Assembly (NCBI GenBank): GCA_951394405.1
Contig: OX596341.1
Span: forward strand, 1,550,001-1,614,000
Length of the DNA: 64,000 bases
From: Coprinellus micaceus
Taxonomy: Eukaryota > Basidiomycota > Agaricomycetes > Agaricales > Psathyrellaceae
Reading direction: 5' to 3'
Of this stretch, positions 22,210 to 33,600 are shown in pieces. The notes below the pieces were generated by a model, which was given only the letters and a program-made list of their open reading frames with translations, did not search any database and was not told the DNA's origin. The position numbers were made by a program, and so were the translations under genes. The number at the start of each line of letters is the position of its first letter. The stretch's first letter is position 1.

Positions 22210-22988
22210 TGTTACGACCTCGGTGAGGGAGTTTATGTTGTCCGTCACTGGTCGGCTTCTTAGTCGTACTATCCCCCTATTCCTAATAGCTTCTGGGATG
22301 TCGCGCGGGCAGTCACACGTCTATTAGACAATAGTACGTTGCACTGGTATCAGACTTGCACGTTCTTCTATGACACGTCAGGGGTCCACGGATACTCTTG
22401 GATGCTTACTAGTTGGGCGATCTTCTAGTCAAGTCCGGCTTACAGATGCTTCCTAGTTGGGCGATCTTCTAGGCAAGTCTGGTGTCGTCACACGGCGGGT
22501 TCACTACTAGACAATAGTGGAGTGTGGAAGGTTCTCAGTGGCGTTCACTGTCTCGGCTGTGGTTCGTGATGCGAAGGGAGTCTTGTGGAGTTGCGGAAGT
22601 CTTGCAGGAGCTTATTGAATGGGAGAGCGGAGTGGTGGAGTGGGCGAAAGGGGACTAAGATTAAAGTATAACAAGCTAAGCTACATGGGTCGTACTATGG
22701 GGTATTTATACCTAATTGGTGTGAGTCACAAGATAGCTGCGTATGACGAATAGTGAGGTAATAGTGGGGTGAGTGGAGTAAATAGTGGAGCGCGTGGAGT
22801 AGATAGTGGAGCGCGTGGAGTATGGGTCAAAAATAGCTACAGAGTTGTGGAGCGTATACTCCACATGAGTCAGGGGTAGCTGCGGGGTAGCTGCAAAGTC
22901 CTACATTACTATGAGTCATAAAACAGAAAAGAAAATAAAGTGGTGGCAGTGTGAGGGTAGGATAGGAGGTGTGAAGCGAAGCGTAACA
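22210..22988. repeat. Solo LTR 1 with 5-bp duplication GACAC
   Basis: The ends are TGTTACGACCTC and GAAGCGTAACA, giving TG...CA and a short inverted TGTTACG/CGTAACA. GACAC occurs directly outside both ends (22205-22209, 22989-22993). No internal retroelement sequence is present, so this is a solo LTR left by recombination between two LTRs. It shares its first 110 bp and its last bases with the LTR at 23779-24879. Confidence 0.9.
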
Positions 22989-23778
22989 GACACTATTTGG
23001 CTTATATTGGTGGATGATGTGCTGTGCAGACCCTTGTGGGATCAGCTGAGTCCACAGGAATGGACATTATTCCCACATGACCACATGTAACACCCCAGGT
23101 TTCAGGAGTATTTGGATAATCAGAAGACAGATTTTGGTGATAGAGGCAAGTGGACTGAAATGTGGTCATCCGCCACCTACTACCACCCATAAATCACATA
23201 AGAACACATCCTCAAATTTGCCTGACCTCATAAGGTGCTGTGCAAGGGCCAATACTACTGCATGTGCACAAGGGTCCTGTCCACACTGGGATTCAGATGT
23301 ATTTGAATAATTAGCAAACAGATTTTGACATTGGGGGCTAGCAGACACATGCAGTGTATTCACTCAGTCATCTGCTATCACCAATAAATCACACAAGAAC
23401 CCCTGATCAAATTTGCCTTCCCTCATATGGTGGTGTGCATGGTACATGGGTGCTCATTCTGCTGCATGAGCTTCCAAATACACACTTTCAGGTCACTTAA
23501 AAGCTATTGGGATTGTGTGCAAAAACTGATGGATCACTCGTTTGAGGCACCCGCAATAGTTCACACACTTTTTGGTCTATGGAATTGGGAGGAGGACATT
23601 CACAAATACAAATTTCAAAAGGCACCTAAGCAAACAGACCACCCATTGCTGCTATATAGCCCAAACTGTCCATATGGTACCAGTTCTAACTGAAGTGCAA
23701 AGTTGTTCAGCACAACTGCTGCAAGACAGGAATGTTCCCGCTACATCTTGGGCATGTGTGGTCCGTTTTCATTGTGGT

Positions 23779-24879
23779 TGTTACGACCTCGATGAGGGAG
23801 TTTGCATTGTCCATCACTGGTCAGCTTCTTAGTTGGACTATCCCCCTATTCCTAATAGCTTCTGGGATGTCGTATGGGTCAGTCACACATCTACTTGTCC
23901 TCCGACAATAGCACGTTGCACTGGTATCGGATCTGCACGTTCTTCTTGGATACATCAGGGGTCCACAGATACTTATAGATGCTTCCTAGTTGGGCGATCT
24001 TCTAGGCAAGTCTATCATCGTCACGGCTCGGGTTGCTGGTTGTCGTACTATCCCCCTATTCCTCATAGCCTCTGGGATGTCGTGTGGGTCAGTCAACATC
24101 TATTCGTCAATAGAACATTGCACTGGTATCAGACTTGATCGTTCGTCTAAGAAACGTCAGGAGTCCACAGATACTCTCAATGCTTACAAGTTGGTTGATC
24201 TTCTTGTCAAGTCGGGCGTCGTCACATGGCAGGTTCACTACTAGGCAGTAGTGGAGTGTGGAAGGTTTGAAGCAGAGTTCACTGTCTTTATGTTGTGCGT
24301 GGTGCAAAGGGGAGTCTTGTGGAGTGGCGTTCTCGATGAGGAGGCAAATGAATGCGTGGGTCTTTGACGAGGGAGCCTGGAGTCGTTCAGGATCTTGAGA
24401 GGGATTCGGAGTGGAGAGGGAGCGAAAGGGGACTAAGATTAAGGTATAACAAGCTAGAGTACATGGGTCTAGCTAATGGGGTCTTTATACTACTTTGGTA
24501 TGAGTCATGGGGTAGCTGCGTATGATGATATAGTGAGGTCATAGTGGGGCGAGTGGAGTAGGTAGTGGGGTAAGTGGAGTATTAGTGGAGCACGTACTGC
24601 ACATGAGTCAGGGGTAGCTGCAAAGTAGCTGTGGAGTTGTGGTAAGCGTGTGCTGCGCATGAGTCGGGGGTGGCTATGTATGACGTCATGGGTAATTGCA
24701 TATGACGTCATAAGAGAAAAAGAAAGTGTTGGAGAGGAAGGAGATGGAGGAGATTGAGAGGGTTGAGACTGGGGCAAGCGAGGGGGAAAGAAAAGTGTTT
24801 GAAAAGAAAAGGGGGAGAAAGGGGGAGTCACGAGGAAAAAGATATAGGGGCAAACCTGGGGGTGAAGCAAAGCGTAACA
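23779..24879. repeat. Solo LTR 2 with 5-bp duplication GTGGT
   Basis: Same family and orientation as the LTR at 22210, starting TGTTACGACCTC and ending CAAAGCGTAACA, flanked by GTGGT on both sides (23774-23778, 24880-24884). It is about 320 bp longer, partly because a segment containing CTATCCCCCTATTCCT is repeated internally (about 23845 and 24048). The filled site matches uninterrupted sequence in copy 1 near 2715-2750. Confidence 0.9.
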
Positions 24880-25644
24880 GTGGTCTTTGTATTCTACATT
24901 ATTTTGAAGCCTGGTTTTTATGTGTATGGTGGGCAACTGTCTCATGGTCTCCATCATACTGAATGGGCATAAATATCGCTGTTGTTCAGTGTTTGTGGCA
25001 CTTCTGGCTGAATTCCACAGTACTGGTGTGGATTCAGGATGGGAAAGATGCTGTAAGAGGTAGTATGATGTTGTTCAAATGAAGTTACATACATTGAAAA
25101 GCCCTCATTCGGGGCTTTTGAATGATACCAAAATCACCCTTATCGGCCAAGAACTGAATGTGATCAGGCTCATCGCAATCTGTTTGTTTCTTATCTAAAT
25201 GAGTGTGACATCATCCTGTGCCTGAAAATCATGACCTCATTGATAGATCTTATCACTATGACATCACAGTTATTTTTAGCTTACATGATGTCATAATCAA
25301 ATTTGGTGAGATGTGACATGGGCATGACAAACAAATACAAACATACACAAAGTGTGACAGGAGTGTGACAGGAGCTCAGCTGGGGCTAAAAAAAAATGAA
25401 TCGGAAATAATTACAAGTGCAGAGCTGAGGGTGACCCAGCTCTCCCCAGCTGGCTCAGCTCAGCTTGTGTGACAGCTCAGCCCACTGTCAATGAGCTGAG
25501 CTACCCCCACACTCAGCTCAGCTCCATGCCCAGCTCAGCTAAAATAGCTGAGCTGGACGCCAGCTGGCCCAGCCCAGCCTAGCTGCCTGCCAAGCTGGCC
25601 AGCTCTAAGCCAGGGAGCTCATGCCAGCTGGGGTGACCTAGGTG

Positions 25645-25878
25645 CTCCAGGAGGCAGTTCAACCAGCTCCCAAGTCCCATTGCCTGTGAGGGTGAGGATC
25701 TCTTTGCACACAGCAGCTTCGCAGTGCTGACTGTCATGCCAAGCAAGGGCTTCTCTGTAGGTATGAGGGTCACCAGTGGCAGAGACACCTGCAAAGTCGT
25801 TGACTTCACCATATCCCCCCATGTCATCATCACTCTCATCCTCAACAGCAGGACTCGGTTCCCTGGCTTCCCAGAGTA
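25645..25878 (-). pseudogene. Ty1/copia reverse transcriptase N-terminal fragment, second copy
   Basis: The minus strand reads GGYGEVNDFAGVSATGDP, a TYREAL block and NGTWELVELPPG, the start of copia RT. It is nearly the same as 6650-6880. It is cut on one side by the inverted-repeat element end and on the other by LINE endonuclease sequence. Confidence 0.85.
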
Positions 25879-26270
25879 GTGGCAGTGTCCATAAGGAGGG
25901 CCACCTTCACCCAGTGGTGAGCGACCTTGTCGTCCCACTGGCTCAAGTGACAGTTGAAATCCCCTGACATGTGGTGCATCTGGGGAAGTTGATTTGCACA
26001 ATCAGCAATGAGGTCGATGCCCCTGTGCTGGTCGTTGGAATAAACATTCATGAGATGGATAGGTTGATTCCCTACAAAGGGGGAGATGATCATAACATCT
26101 TGATCGTCAATAAGGTCTCAACGGTATCTTGGACGCATAATGTCCAATCATCTAGAAATGTTGGTCAAAACTCGCGGCTTTGTCCCAGGGGCCACAGCCG
26201 GCGTGAGGCACAACCATTGTGGATGATGAGGCAACCCAATCACCTCAGAGCCCCCCTTATCCATAGCTGA
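25879..26270 (-). pseudogene. LINE endonuclease (APE-type) fragment
   Basis: The minus strand reads NVYSNDQHRGIDLIADCANQ then MSGDFNCHLSQWDD, matching the apurinic-endonuclease-like domain of LINE ORF2; SGDFN carries the catalytic Asp/Asn. This enzyme nicks the target DNA to prime reverse transcription. Only about 85 residues are present, and the fragment is joined directly to copia sequence. It is the only endonuclease piece in the window. Confidence 0.75.
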
Positions 26271-26577
26271 GGGGGCAGGTCTTATCAATCGCCAGGGAGG
26301 CTCTTGGAGAAAGAGATCATCAAATTTATTACATTCACATTTGAGGAATACATTCAGAGACTTGTAAGACTTTGCAATGTTAAAAGTACATATCCAGAGT
26401 TTATTGATTAGCGATCTAACTATTTAAAACCGGATGTGAGTGAGCGGTTTGCCTGCCGTGTTGTTGAATAACACATACCTTGGCATAGAGAGAATCAATC
26501 TTGGGATGATCGAAATGAGCGGTCCAGAATTCACACTGCTGATCCGTGGCATTTCTTTATTATTATTATTATTTTTT
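26271..26577. other. No recognisable gene
   Basis: AT-rich DNA between two LINE fragments. It ends in a TTATTATTATTATTTTTTAAA tract, which may be the reverse complement of the A-rich tail of the minus-strand LINE that follows. Confidence 0.4.
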
Positions 26578-27835
26578 AAATCAGCTTTTATATACCGGGG
26601 CACGATGGCAGTCCAGTCGCTATCAACATACAAAGAGAGCGTGAGCGTCACTAACTAAGTACTACTGCAATTATGAAACACGAAAGACTGACAATTTGGA
26701 GACGCCCAACACTTGAAGTTTTACCCCCAACCAGCAGACAGACAATGAAATGCCTTGTGGCACTTACAGATCGGCATATTGAGTCGGCATTCCCACCCAG
26801 CCCAGTCCAACCCCCACCAGTACCAGTCCACCACAAGGTGTTATGGGCTCCCAGCACACTCCCTCACAGCTCGCCAGTATGGTTTCCCTCATGGTAGCCA
26901 CACTTAGGGCACCCCTCATCCGCAATCAGTTGTGAGGACTGACACATCAGGGCACCTACCCAACTCCCTTCACACGAAACCTTTAACCAGCAGAGACCAG
27001 CTCAGCCCAGGTGAGGCCATCAACTCTCAACCATCCCCCTGAAGGGCGTACTGGAACCTGAAGGTGAAAGCCTTCAGATTATCCTCTAAGAACCAAATGA
27101 GCTCCTGGATGTAGTGGAAGCAGCAGAGGCGAGCAGAGGGATGGAGCGAGCTGAGTGATCAGATCAGATAACGAGTAAGGGGATGAATTGCCAGAGAGGT
27201 CAGAATGCTGATACAAGCCCAAGTACCTAAGCTTATATACTGCAGAGAACAATAAGCGATGGAAATGGAAGTGCTGTAAAGAACAATAACGAAGGCAGTG
27301 TAACTAGGAATGGAACAAGAAGGCAGCATGAAGCAGTGGAGAACAATAAGCGAGGCAGTAACAAGGCAATGCAAGAAGTAGGAGGCAATAGGAATGGCAG
27401 TGTAAGGCAGTGCATAGAATGGAAGAATGATAGAAGGGTGATAGAAGTAGAACAAAGGATGGGCAGCAGTGTGGAAGGGAACAATGGGGAGGACTGATGG
27501 GAGATAAGATGTCAGAGATAAGATGGAGTGATAATGATAAGATAAAGGGAAAAGATAAAATGAGATCGTACGGAGTTCACGACAGCATTCACATTTGTGA
27601 TCATCATGGCCAGGTATGCAGAACCGGGAGTAATACTCTCCAGTAGGCGCATGGTTGAGAATGGCCCTGCACATACATGCACAAAGCACATTGCTCTCAT
27701 TTACATGTCAGAGCCATACCCCCCCATTGGAGTACGTCGGACGAACTGGCTTCCCCTTGGGGTCGCGCAGCACCATGAACTGGTGCCCTAGATAGTCTGG
27801 GTTGTGTGCCTGAGTAGCCCACACGTTGAAGCACT
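26578..27835 (-). mobile_element. 5'-truncated Tad-like LINE, minus strand, with inserted repeat
   Basis: The 3' UTR at 26590-26670 matches the LINE end at 4785-4870. The minus strand then encodes the C-terminal part: ELIWFLEDN-type sequence near 27090, and NPDYLGHQFMVLRDPKG and a HAPTGEYYSRF block at 27600-27800. Between about 27121 and 27584 foreign sequence rich in GAGAACAATAAG words replaces the zinc-cluster coding. The copy stops at about 27835, next to unrelated DNA. Confidence 0.7.
27121..27584. repeat. LTR-like insert rich in GAACAATA words
   Basis: On the minus strand the block begins TGTCGTGAACTCC and carries many AGAACAATAAG-type words, like the solo LTR at 34055-34437. It is associated with loss of about 28 codons of the LINE and has no readable target duplication, so it is either an LTR with a deletion or a degenerate repeat. 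Confidence 0.4.
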
Positions 27836-28260
27836 GACTACAGGGCGATGCGCAAGGAACACACACACAAACACCAACCAAAAACAACTCCAATCTATCT
27901 AATTCACACTAATGCCTGAAGGGCAACATGCTAAGTTATCACATATGATTTGTATGGGCAAAGGGTAGGGTTTATGTGCAAGCGTATCTTGCACAGTTTG
28001 ACTTCACAGAAATGTGCAAGTTTGTTTGGGGGACAATCGGTATAGTCTCAGAGTTCTTTAATACAATCTGACTTTCTCTTGCGAGATCTGGGTGCTTCTT
28101 GAAGTCCCTTGGACCTTCAGACAGTCACTACGTGATCCTCCAATTTCAATTCAAATCTGACTTCCTATTGACTCTTCAGAACACAGGCTTCCTCGCGAAG
28201 TGGCTTCTCAAAGGTGGCTTGCGAAGTATTTCTCACAACGAATGATAGGGTGGTAACTCG
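27836..28260. other. Gene-free DNA before the hAT element
   Basis: No supported frame. The hAT transposon inserted into this sequence; its continuation is at 32664. Confidence 0.4.
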
Positions 28261-28268
28261 CACTGTTC
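28261..28268. repeat. hAT target-site duplication, left (CACTGTTC)
   Basis: Perfect 8-bp match to 32656-32663 on the other side of the element. Confidence 0.92.
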
Positions 28269-28287
28269 TAAGGCTGAGCACGAGTCA

Positions 28288-28440
28288 GCGATACCCACGG
28301 GTACTTGTGGGTAGATCCGTGAGAATACCCATGGGTACGCTGACCCATGGATCCAGGTACCCGTATAACAAAACCCGTGCGGATCTGGGTCGGAGATTTG
28401 GCAGTAGTGGGTACTCGTGCAAGTACCCGCAGGTCATCCC
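28288..28440. repeat. hAT subterminal repeats, left
   Basis: Several copies of words around ACCCGTGGGTACC occur on both strands (for example at 28290-28345 and 28395-28435). The same words occur at the other end. Subterminal repeats of this type are transposase-binding sites in studied hAT elements; here that role is inferred. Confidence 0.65.
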
Positions 28441-29366
28441 TTATATTTGTTCAAAATCTAATCTAAGCGTTATTTATCATCTTCCTCGCCCCCGGGCATT
28501 TGTTCGTCCTTCAAATCACCACTTTCCCTGTCTTGCAGTGTGGCCTAGAACATGAGTTAGCCCATCAGGGGTCTACGACTGCCAATCGCGCAGCCAAACA
28601 GTGCCAAACGCGTACCGAAATGACCGACTGCAGTCGATGGGCGCTACACGGTTCACCACAGGCCCCAAATATCAACATACGTGCCCTATAGTGGCACAAT
28701 GAAGTCAATATATCATTCCGATGGCCTTAAAACAGCTGTACGAACGTTTTATTAGCTTGTGCGGCGTCGGTTTGGATGCTGGCGGGTGACTCGGCGTTTG
28801 CCGGACTTTGATCTGGTAGTGACAGGTGAGGCTCCGACATTGCTCAGGCGTTTGTGGACCGTTTTGGGTGTTTTGAGCGTCGAAATAGATGCAACGCAAC
28901 TCGTTTGGGGTGCTGGTGGTGAGGGATGATGAGGGGACGGGGCGAAAATTGAGAGACCCAATGTTGAGCTGGCTCCATTCTGGCGTCGCCCAAAATAGCT
29001 GTTGATGTCCCAATTTGGGAGCGCCAAGAAGTCTTGGATTATGGGCGCTGGTGTACGTACAATGTCTCGTACACATCACCGTCCACAATCCAACGTCACA
29101 TATAGCTGCGGGTTGGATTTCTGAAGCCCCCACATCCTTCCTCTCACTCCCCTGTCAACTTCACGTTTCTCCGACTCAGTTCCCCCCTCGATTTCGAGCC
29201 TCCACGCCGAGCCCACCCACCTGCCATGTATGGACTGTTCCGCACACCATCGCATGGTCCATAGCCCCGACCGTATGGATGGACGAACGTTGGGGGGCGA
29301 ATGCTTAGGTGAGCGGCCGAAAATTCTTTCTTGCCCCCAACGAGTTGTCTGACCAGTACGACCACC

Positions 29367-32300
29367 ATGTCGCAGCCTTCGTCACCCCCGCCGTCTCCCT
29401 CAGCGCCTAGCACGTCGACCTCCACCAGCCCCTCCGATTCTCGCACCTCAAACTGCATCCGCCACCCGACTGCTCGCCTTGTTGCAGGTAGTCGACAGAA
29501 TCCAGTCCGGTCTCGTAAACGTCGCCGCACGCAAGTCCCAGCATCGGATGACGAGGAGCAGCCTGAGACCGAACACGATGGCACCAGTCAGCCTTCCACG
29601 CAGCCGACCAAGTCCGCAACCACCAACCTCACTGGTGCCGCCCTCAAGAAGGCTCTTTTCGACGAACGCTTCGAGGTTGCAACCAACACGCCGGAGAAGG
29701 TGCTCGGTGTGTAAATGTATGACTCTTGTTTGTTCAGCATGCTCACCTCGGCGTGGTGTAGCACTCATGATGGAGGGTTGGACGTCGGCCGTATACGACC
29801 ACTTCATCCTCCCCCCAATGATCGTTGCGGACCCGGGGAAGGAGGTAAAGCATAGGTTTCCGTGCAAGGAGTACGTCGACCCTCTTTCGTTTCGGAAACC
29901 AAACTAACATCATGCAGTCACCCAGACGTCTACGTTACGCGCGTGTATTATGACGAGAGCACCTCCAACCTCAATCGTCATGTCGGCTCCTGTGAGCATG
30001 AGGATACGGCACAGTCTCGTGCCTTCACCGCCTATGTGAAGGGTTCATCATACAACCCTGGTCGCCACCGTCTTCGACTTGTGATCTGGATCGCCCGCCG
30101 TGCACGTTCGTATTCTATCCTTGACGACACTGAACTCCATGACATCTTCCACGACCTCCATGACATCTTCCACGACCTCCATGACATCTTCCACGACCTC
30201 CATGCCCCTTGTGTCTCGCCCTCTCACCACACCCTCTCCCGCGACATCGTCGAAGTTCATGGTCTGACGAAAGACGCGCTCACCAAGATGCTCGCTGGGA
30301 TCGACAGCAAGATTCACGTCATGGCAGATGGATGGACGTCCCCAAATTCAATCTCGTTCATCGGTGTGAACATTCAGTATGTCAATAAAGGTGTGATCAA
30401 GTCGTTGGTACTGGACTTCGTGAGGTGCGGCTCAGTCCTTACACTTGTCTCTACAAGCATTCATCCCCCTCTAGGCTTATGAAGGCTCATACTGGCACCT
30501 ATCTCGCCTCCAAGCTCGCTGAGTGCCTTCAAGAGTTCGGGATTGATGACCGCATCCTTGGATTCACTGGAGACAACGCGTCCAACAATGACACATTGGT
30601 CTCGGAGCTGGAGGTTCTCTTGCCTGCTTTCCGAGGAGATGAGCACCGCGTTCGCTGTGCTTGTCATATTCTCAACCTCGTAGCTAAGGTACCTTTCCTG
30701 TTCGTTACCCATCACGATCTGTGGCTAATGTCTACCTAGGCCATTCTTTCGGCGTTTGCCCAGAAGGTCAGCGATGCGGACCTCGACTCGCAGGCAGCCT
30801 TGAACGAGTTGGAGGATGAGCTTCTGGAGAACGAGTATGTGGCCCCCACTCCCGAGTCGGACCGTTTAGCCCCTGAGGTCGTAGCGTCTGACGCGTCGGC
30901 TGTCAACGACATCATTGACTCTATCGAGGCTGACCTTGAGGGTCGTATTCCTGCCATGTCCCCTGCTGATGCAACCCTTGCCCGCCTTGCCCTCACCAAG
31001 GTGTGTACATGTCCCATCCCACGCTGTCTACTTGCATTCAGCTCCCTCCCCAGCTTCGCAAGTTAGCCGTCAAGATATCCCATAGTCCTCTGCTTCGTGA
31101 TTCCCTCTTCGAGTGGTGTGACCACACGAAGATCGACCGCCGCCTCCTTCAAAAGGATGTCAGCACTCGATGGAACTCGACGGCGGAGCTCTCAGCTAGT
31201 GGGCGGCATCTGCGCCCTGCACTTGATCGTATGGTTGTCCAGGCTGAGTTCAACAAACCCTCGGGTGTTCGCCTTCGTCGTTTCAAGCCCACTGATGCTG
31301 AGTGGACCGTTCTCGATCAGCTGGCTCCACTCCTCGAGGTGTGTACATCCTCCTTCCCTTTTTGGATTCTCAGTACTCATGCTGTCGTGTATAGACCATC
31401 AACTATGCTACGAAAGAGCTCTCGCGTAGTGCTGTTCCTCTCGTCCATGAGGTCATTCCGATCATCGATGTGCTCACCCAGGTCTTCGATGAGACCATCG
31501 ACAACACCAACCTCCACATTGTCGTTCGCCATGCCGCACTCCGTGGTGCTCGTATGCTGAACAAGTACTACGCCAAGACGGACGACAGTGTGGTCTACCG
31601 CATTGCCATGAGTACGTGTCCTACATGTCTTCGATCTCACCTATTAATGTCTCGTCTCATTTTCGGCAGTGCTACACCCCCACTACAAGTTAGAGTACTT
31701 TTCGCAAGCCAAATGGGAGGCATCTTGGATCACGGAGGCTCGCCGAATCATTACGAAAGTCTGGAACGATCATTACAAGCCGGCCACCCTCTCCACCACC
31801 ACTCCTCAACCTTCGACATCCTCGACTGCTGATGTGAGTTGATGCTCATGATTTGTTTCAGTGACTATGATTACTAAAGATGGCTATGGTAGCGCTTTGC
31901 TGGTATTCGTGAACGCTTCAATCTCCATCGGGGTGCTACTTCTTCCAGGGCTGACGCTCTTGAAGAATGGTTTGCGACTCCACCTGTGGCTATGAACATT
32001 AGGATTGACCCGATTAAGTACTGGTCTGATATGAAGCTGGGTGGCCATCCTCTTGCTCAGATGGCGCTTGATTACCTCTCCACCCCTGGTATGTCGTTTG
32101 CCTTGATCTCCCTTTTCAGGACTGACCTTCCGTCATGTCACCTAGCTACATCCACTGATGTCGAGCGAGTGTTTTCAAGGGGCGGTCTCACTGTCTCGAA
32201 GTTGCGTCATGCACTCTCGGATTCATCCGTGCGCTGTCAGACTGTGCTTGGAGTCTGGTGCCAAGTCCCCGGTCTTCTTCCCTTCGATGACATTGCGCAC

Positions 32301-32390
32301 ATGTTCAACAACAAGTCCAAACGTGGTAAGAAGAGATTGGTTGAGGAATCAGAGACCGAACATGAGGTTATCGATGTCGAAGATGACTAG
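29367..32390 (+). CDS. hAT transposase
   Basis: Ten exons with nine introns of about 45-60 nt join in frame to the stop at 32390. The start at 29367 (MSQPSS) sits in ACCACCATG. Order: Ser/Thr-rich N-terminus with a basic RKRRRTQ stretch; BED-type zinc finger split by an intron (VYDHFILPP, FPCK, then HVGSCEH); WIARRARSYSI block; first catalytic Asp in HVMADGWTS; second in GFTGDNASNND with CHILNLV; DVSTRWNST block; LHPHYKLEYF; and the C-terminal dimerisation motif (ATSTDVERVFSRGG). The third acidic residue should lie before this motif. An in-frame 21-bp triplication adds three HDIFHDL units at about 30138-30200. No stop or frameshift is seen. Confidence 0.88.
30138..30200 (+). repeat. 21-bp tandem triplication inside hAT transposase
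   Basis: Three identical copies of a 21-bp unit (starting CATGACATCTTCCACGACC) encode HDIFHDL three times. It keeps the frame and lies between the WIARR block and the first catalytic Asp. Confidence 0.9.
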
Positions 32391-32454
32391 TAAACATTTG
32401 TTTGCTGTGTTCCATAGATAATTCATTGGTTTTGACATGTCTTCCTACCTTATA

Positions 32455-32636
32455 TCGTGGGTACCTGTGGGTATACCTATGGGTACCCTCGAGACCTGTG
32501 TGATGTGGGTAACCCACCAACCCGTGGGTACCCGACTTGTGGATCCAGGTACCCGTATGTGAATACCTGTGAGGATCTGGGTATGGGCTTTGGGATTGCG
32601 AGTACCCGCCATGCGGATCCGGGTCGACCCGTGGGT
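32455..32636. repeat. hAT subterminal repeats, right
   Basis: Dense GGGTACC/GGTACCC words and variants, mirroring the left end. Confidence 0.65.
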
Positions 32637-32655
32637 TGACTCGTGCTCAGCCTTA

Positions 32656-32663
32656 CACTGTTC
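32656..32663. repeat. hAT target-site duplication, right (CACTGTTC)
   Basis: Perfect 8-bp match to 28261-28268. Confidence 0.92.
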
Positions 32664-32829
32664 AATTACTCAATACTCTGCTAATACTGCTATATTATTC
32701 CTAGGCTAAAGACACTTGTATTTATATGTAGATTTTACGCACACGGACCAGAATGATCAGAAAGGAAATAAAACTATTTGACCACAGGAACGGCCAATGA
32801 GAAGAGGCGTGTGTTGGGCGCTTCTATAA

Positions 32830-33600
32830 TTAATGGACGGGTTGCGCCATCCAGGGGTCGTCCTGGCAGACATGGGTTATTCTGGGGTGCCAAGGCCTTT
32901 TTCTGACTCATTTCCTTCCCCAAGCCATTGCTGCTCCACTCCTATTCCCTTTCTTCCGTCTATGCGTAGCTGGTTATTGGGATTGCACGAATGTTTGCAT
33001 GTGCACCCTTCGGCATCTGTTATTGATCTGCTGTGAGAGCCAATCTGCTCGCGTTCTCGACCGTGCTCCATGGAGTCATCCCAGAATAGCTCGCTTAGGG
33101 AATGTCTATTTTCTCTTAGCTATCGAACTCAGGGACTCAGCGCTCCATTGTGCCTGGGTGCTTATGCTCCTCACAATGTCATCCTGCGTCCTCGGAACTG
33201 AGCCTGTCAGCTGACCGTTCTCCTTCCATTTCCAGATAGGGGCATAGCCAGGTTAGGGGTTTTCGGCTATTGCTGTAGAGCCCGTCCCCTGCCCCTCATA
33301 CTTGCTCTGTCTCTGGTACTTCGTAGCCCTATTTGTTTGGTATGTGCCGCGCTTGTCTCAAAGCAGAACCTCCTTTTAATAATGTGTTTCAGCACTTAGG
33401 CCTTTGCGCACTTCGAGGGAGGTCTTGAGACGATTCTCAGTGTTTGCCGAGAAACGTGATGGTCTCCTTGAGACTTGCGTCTTAAGTCTCTAGTGTCTGT
33501 TAGTCGTTGAACCGGGTTCCACTCATGACTCTCTATTGCCCAATGACTCTCGTTGGTCTTTGAATACACGTATATTGTTAATATAATCAAAAAATTTATG
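32830..33600. repeat. Unclassified repeat, copy A
   Basis: Starts GACGGGTTGCGCCATCCAGG and ends near a GTTAATATAATC word. It matches 33764-34925 in direct orientation with many transitions (mostly C to T and G to A), as expected of old methylated repeats. No protein signature is seen. Confidence 0.7.

Larger units (their letters stand above)
21732..25644. mobile_element. Non-autonomous element with CAGCTGAGC-rich inverted ends, copy 2
   Basis: The left end is CACCTAGGTCACCCCAGCTG and the right end its reverse complement. Inside both lie CAGCTGAGC-like arrays (21745-21860 and 25370-25640). The interior matches copy 1 (1660-4223) in opposite orientation. Without the two solo LTRs and their duplications the element is about 2.0 kb. 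There is no coding capacity, so it probably depends on a transposase from elsewhere. No target duplication is visible: the left flank is unknown sequence and the right flank is copia RT, which points to rearrangement or an unusual insertion mode. Confidence 0.8.
28269..32655 (+). mobile_element. Complete hAT transposon
   Basis: The terminal inverted repeats are exact over 19 bp (28269-28287 and 32637-32655; starting TAAGGCTGAGCACGAGTCA). The 8-bp word CACTGTTC flanks both sides (28261-28268 and 32656-32663), the duplication length expected for hAT. Both ends carry subterminal arrays of ACCCGTGGGTACCC-like words (28290-28440 and 32455-32640). The inside holds one plus-strand transposase gene with an open frame over all inferred exons. 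Exact ends, exact duplication and intact coding suggest recent insertion and possible autonomy; activity is not shown. Confidence 0.92.

Noticed and set aside
22740..22870. Short GTGGAGTA/GAGCGCGTGGAGTA repeats as a CRISPR-like array
   Set aside because: They are degenerate tandem words within a solo LTR of a eukaryotic element and have no regular spacers.
24505..24957. 150-residue minus-strand frame rich in Pro/Ser/Leu
   Set aside because: It lies on the antisense of a purine-rich part of a solo LTR; low complexity explains the open frame.
27121..27584. Calling this block a clean solo LTR
   Set aside because: No target duplication can be read and LINE sequence is missing at the junction, so only an LTR-like repeat is claimed.
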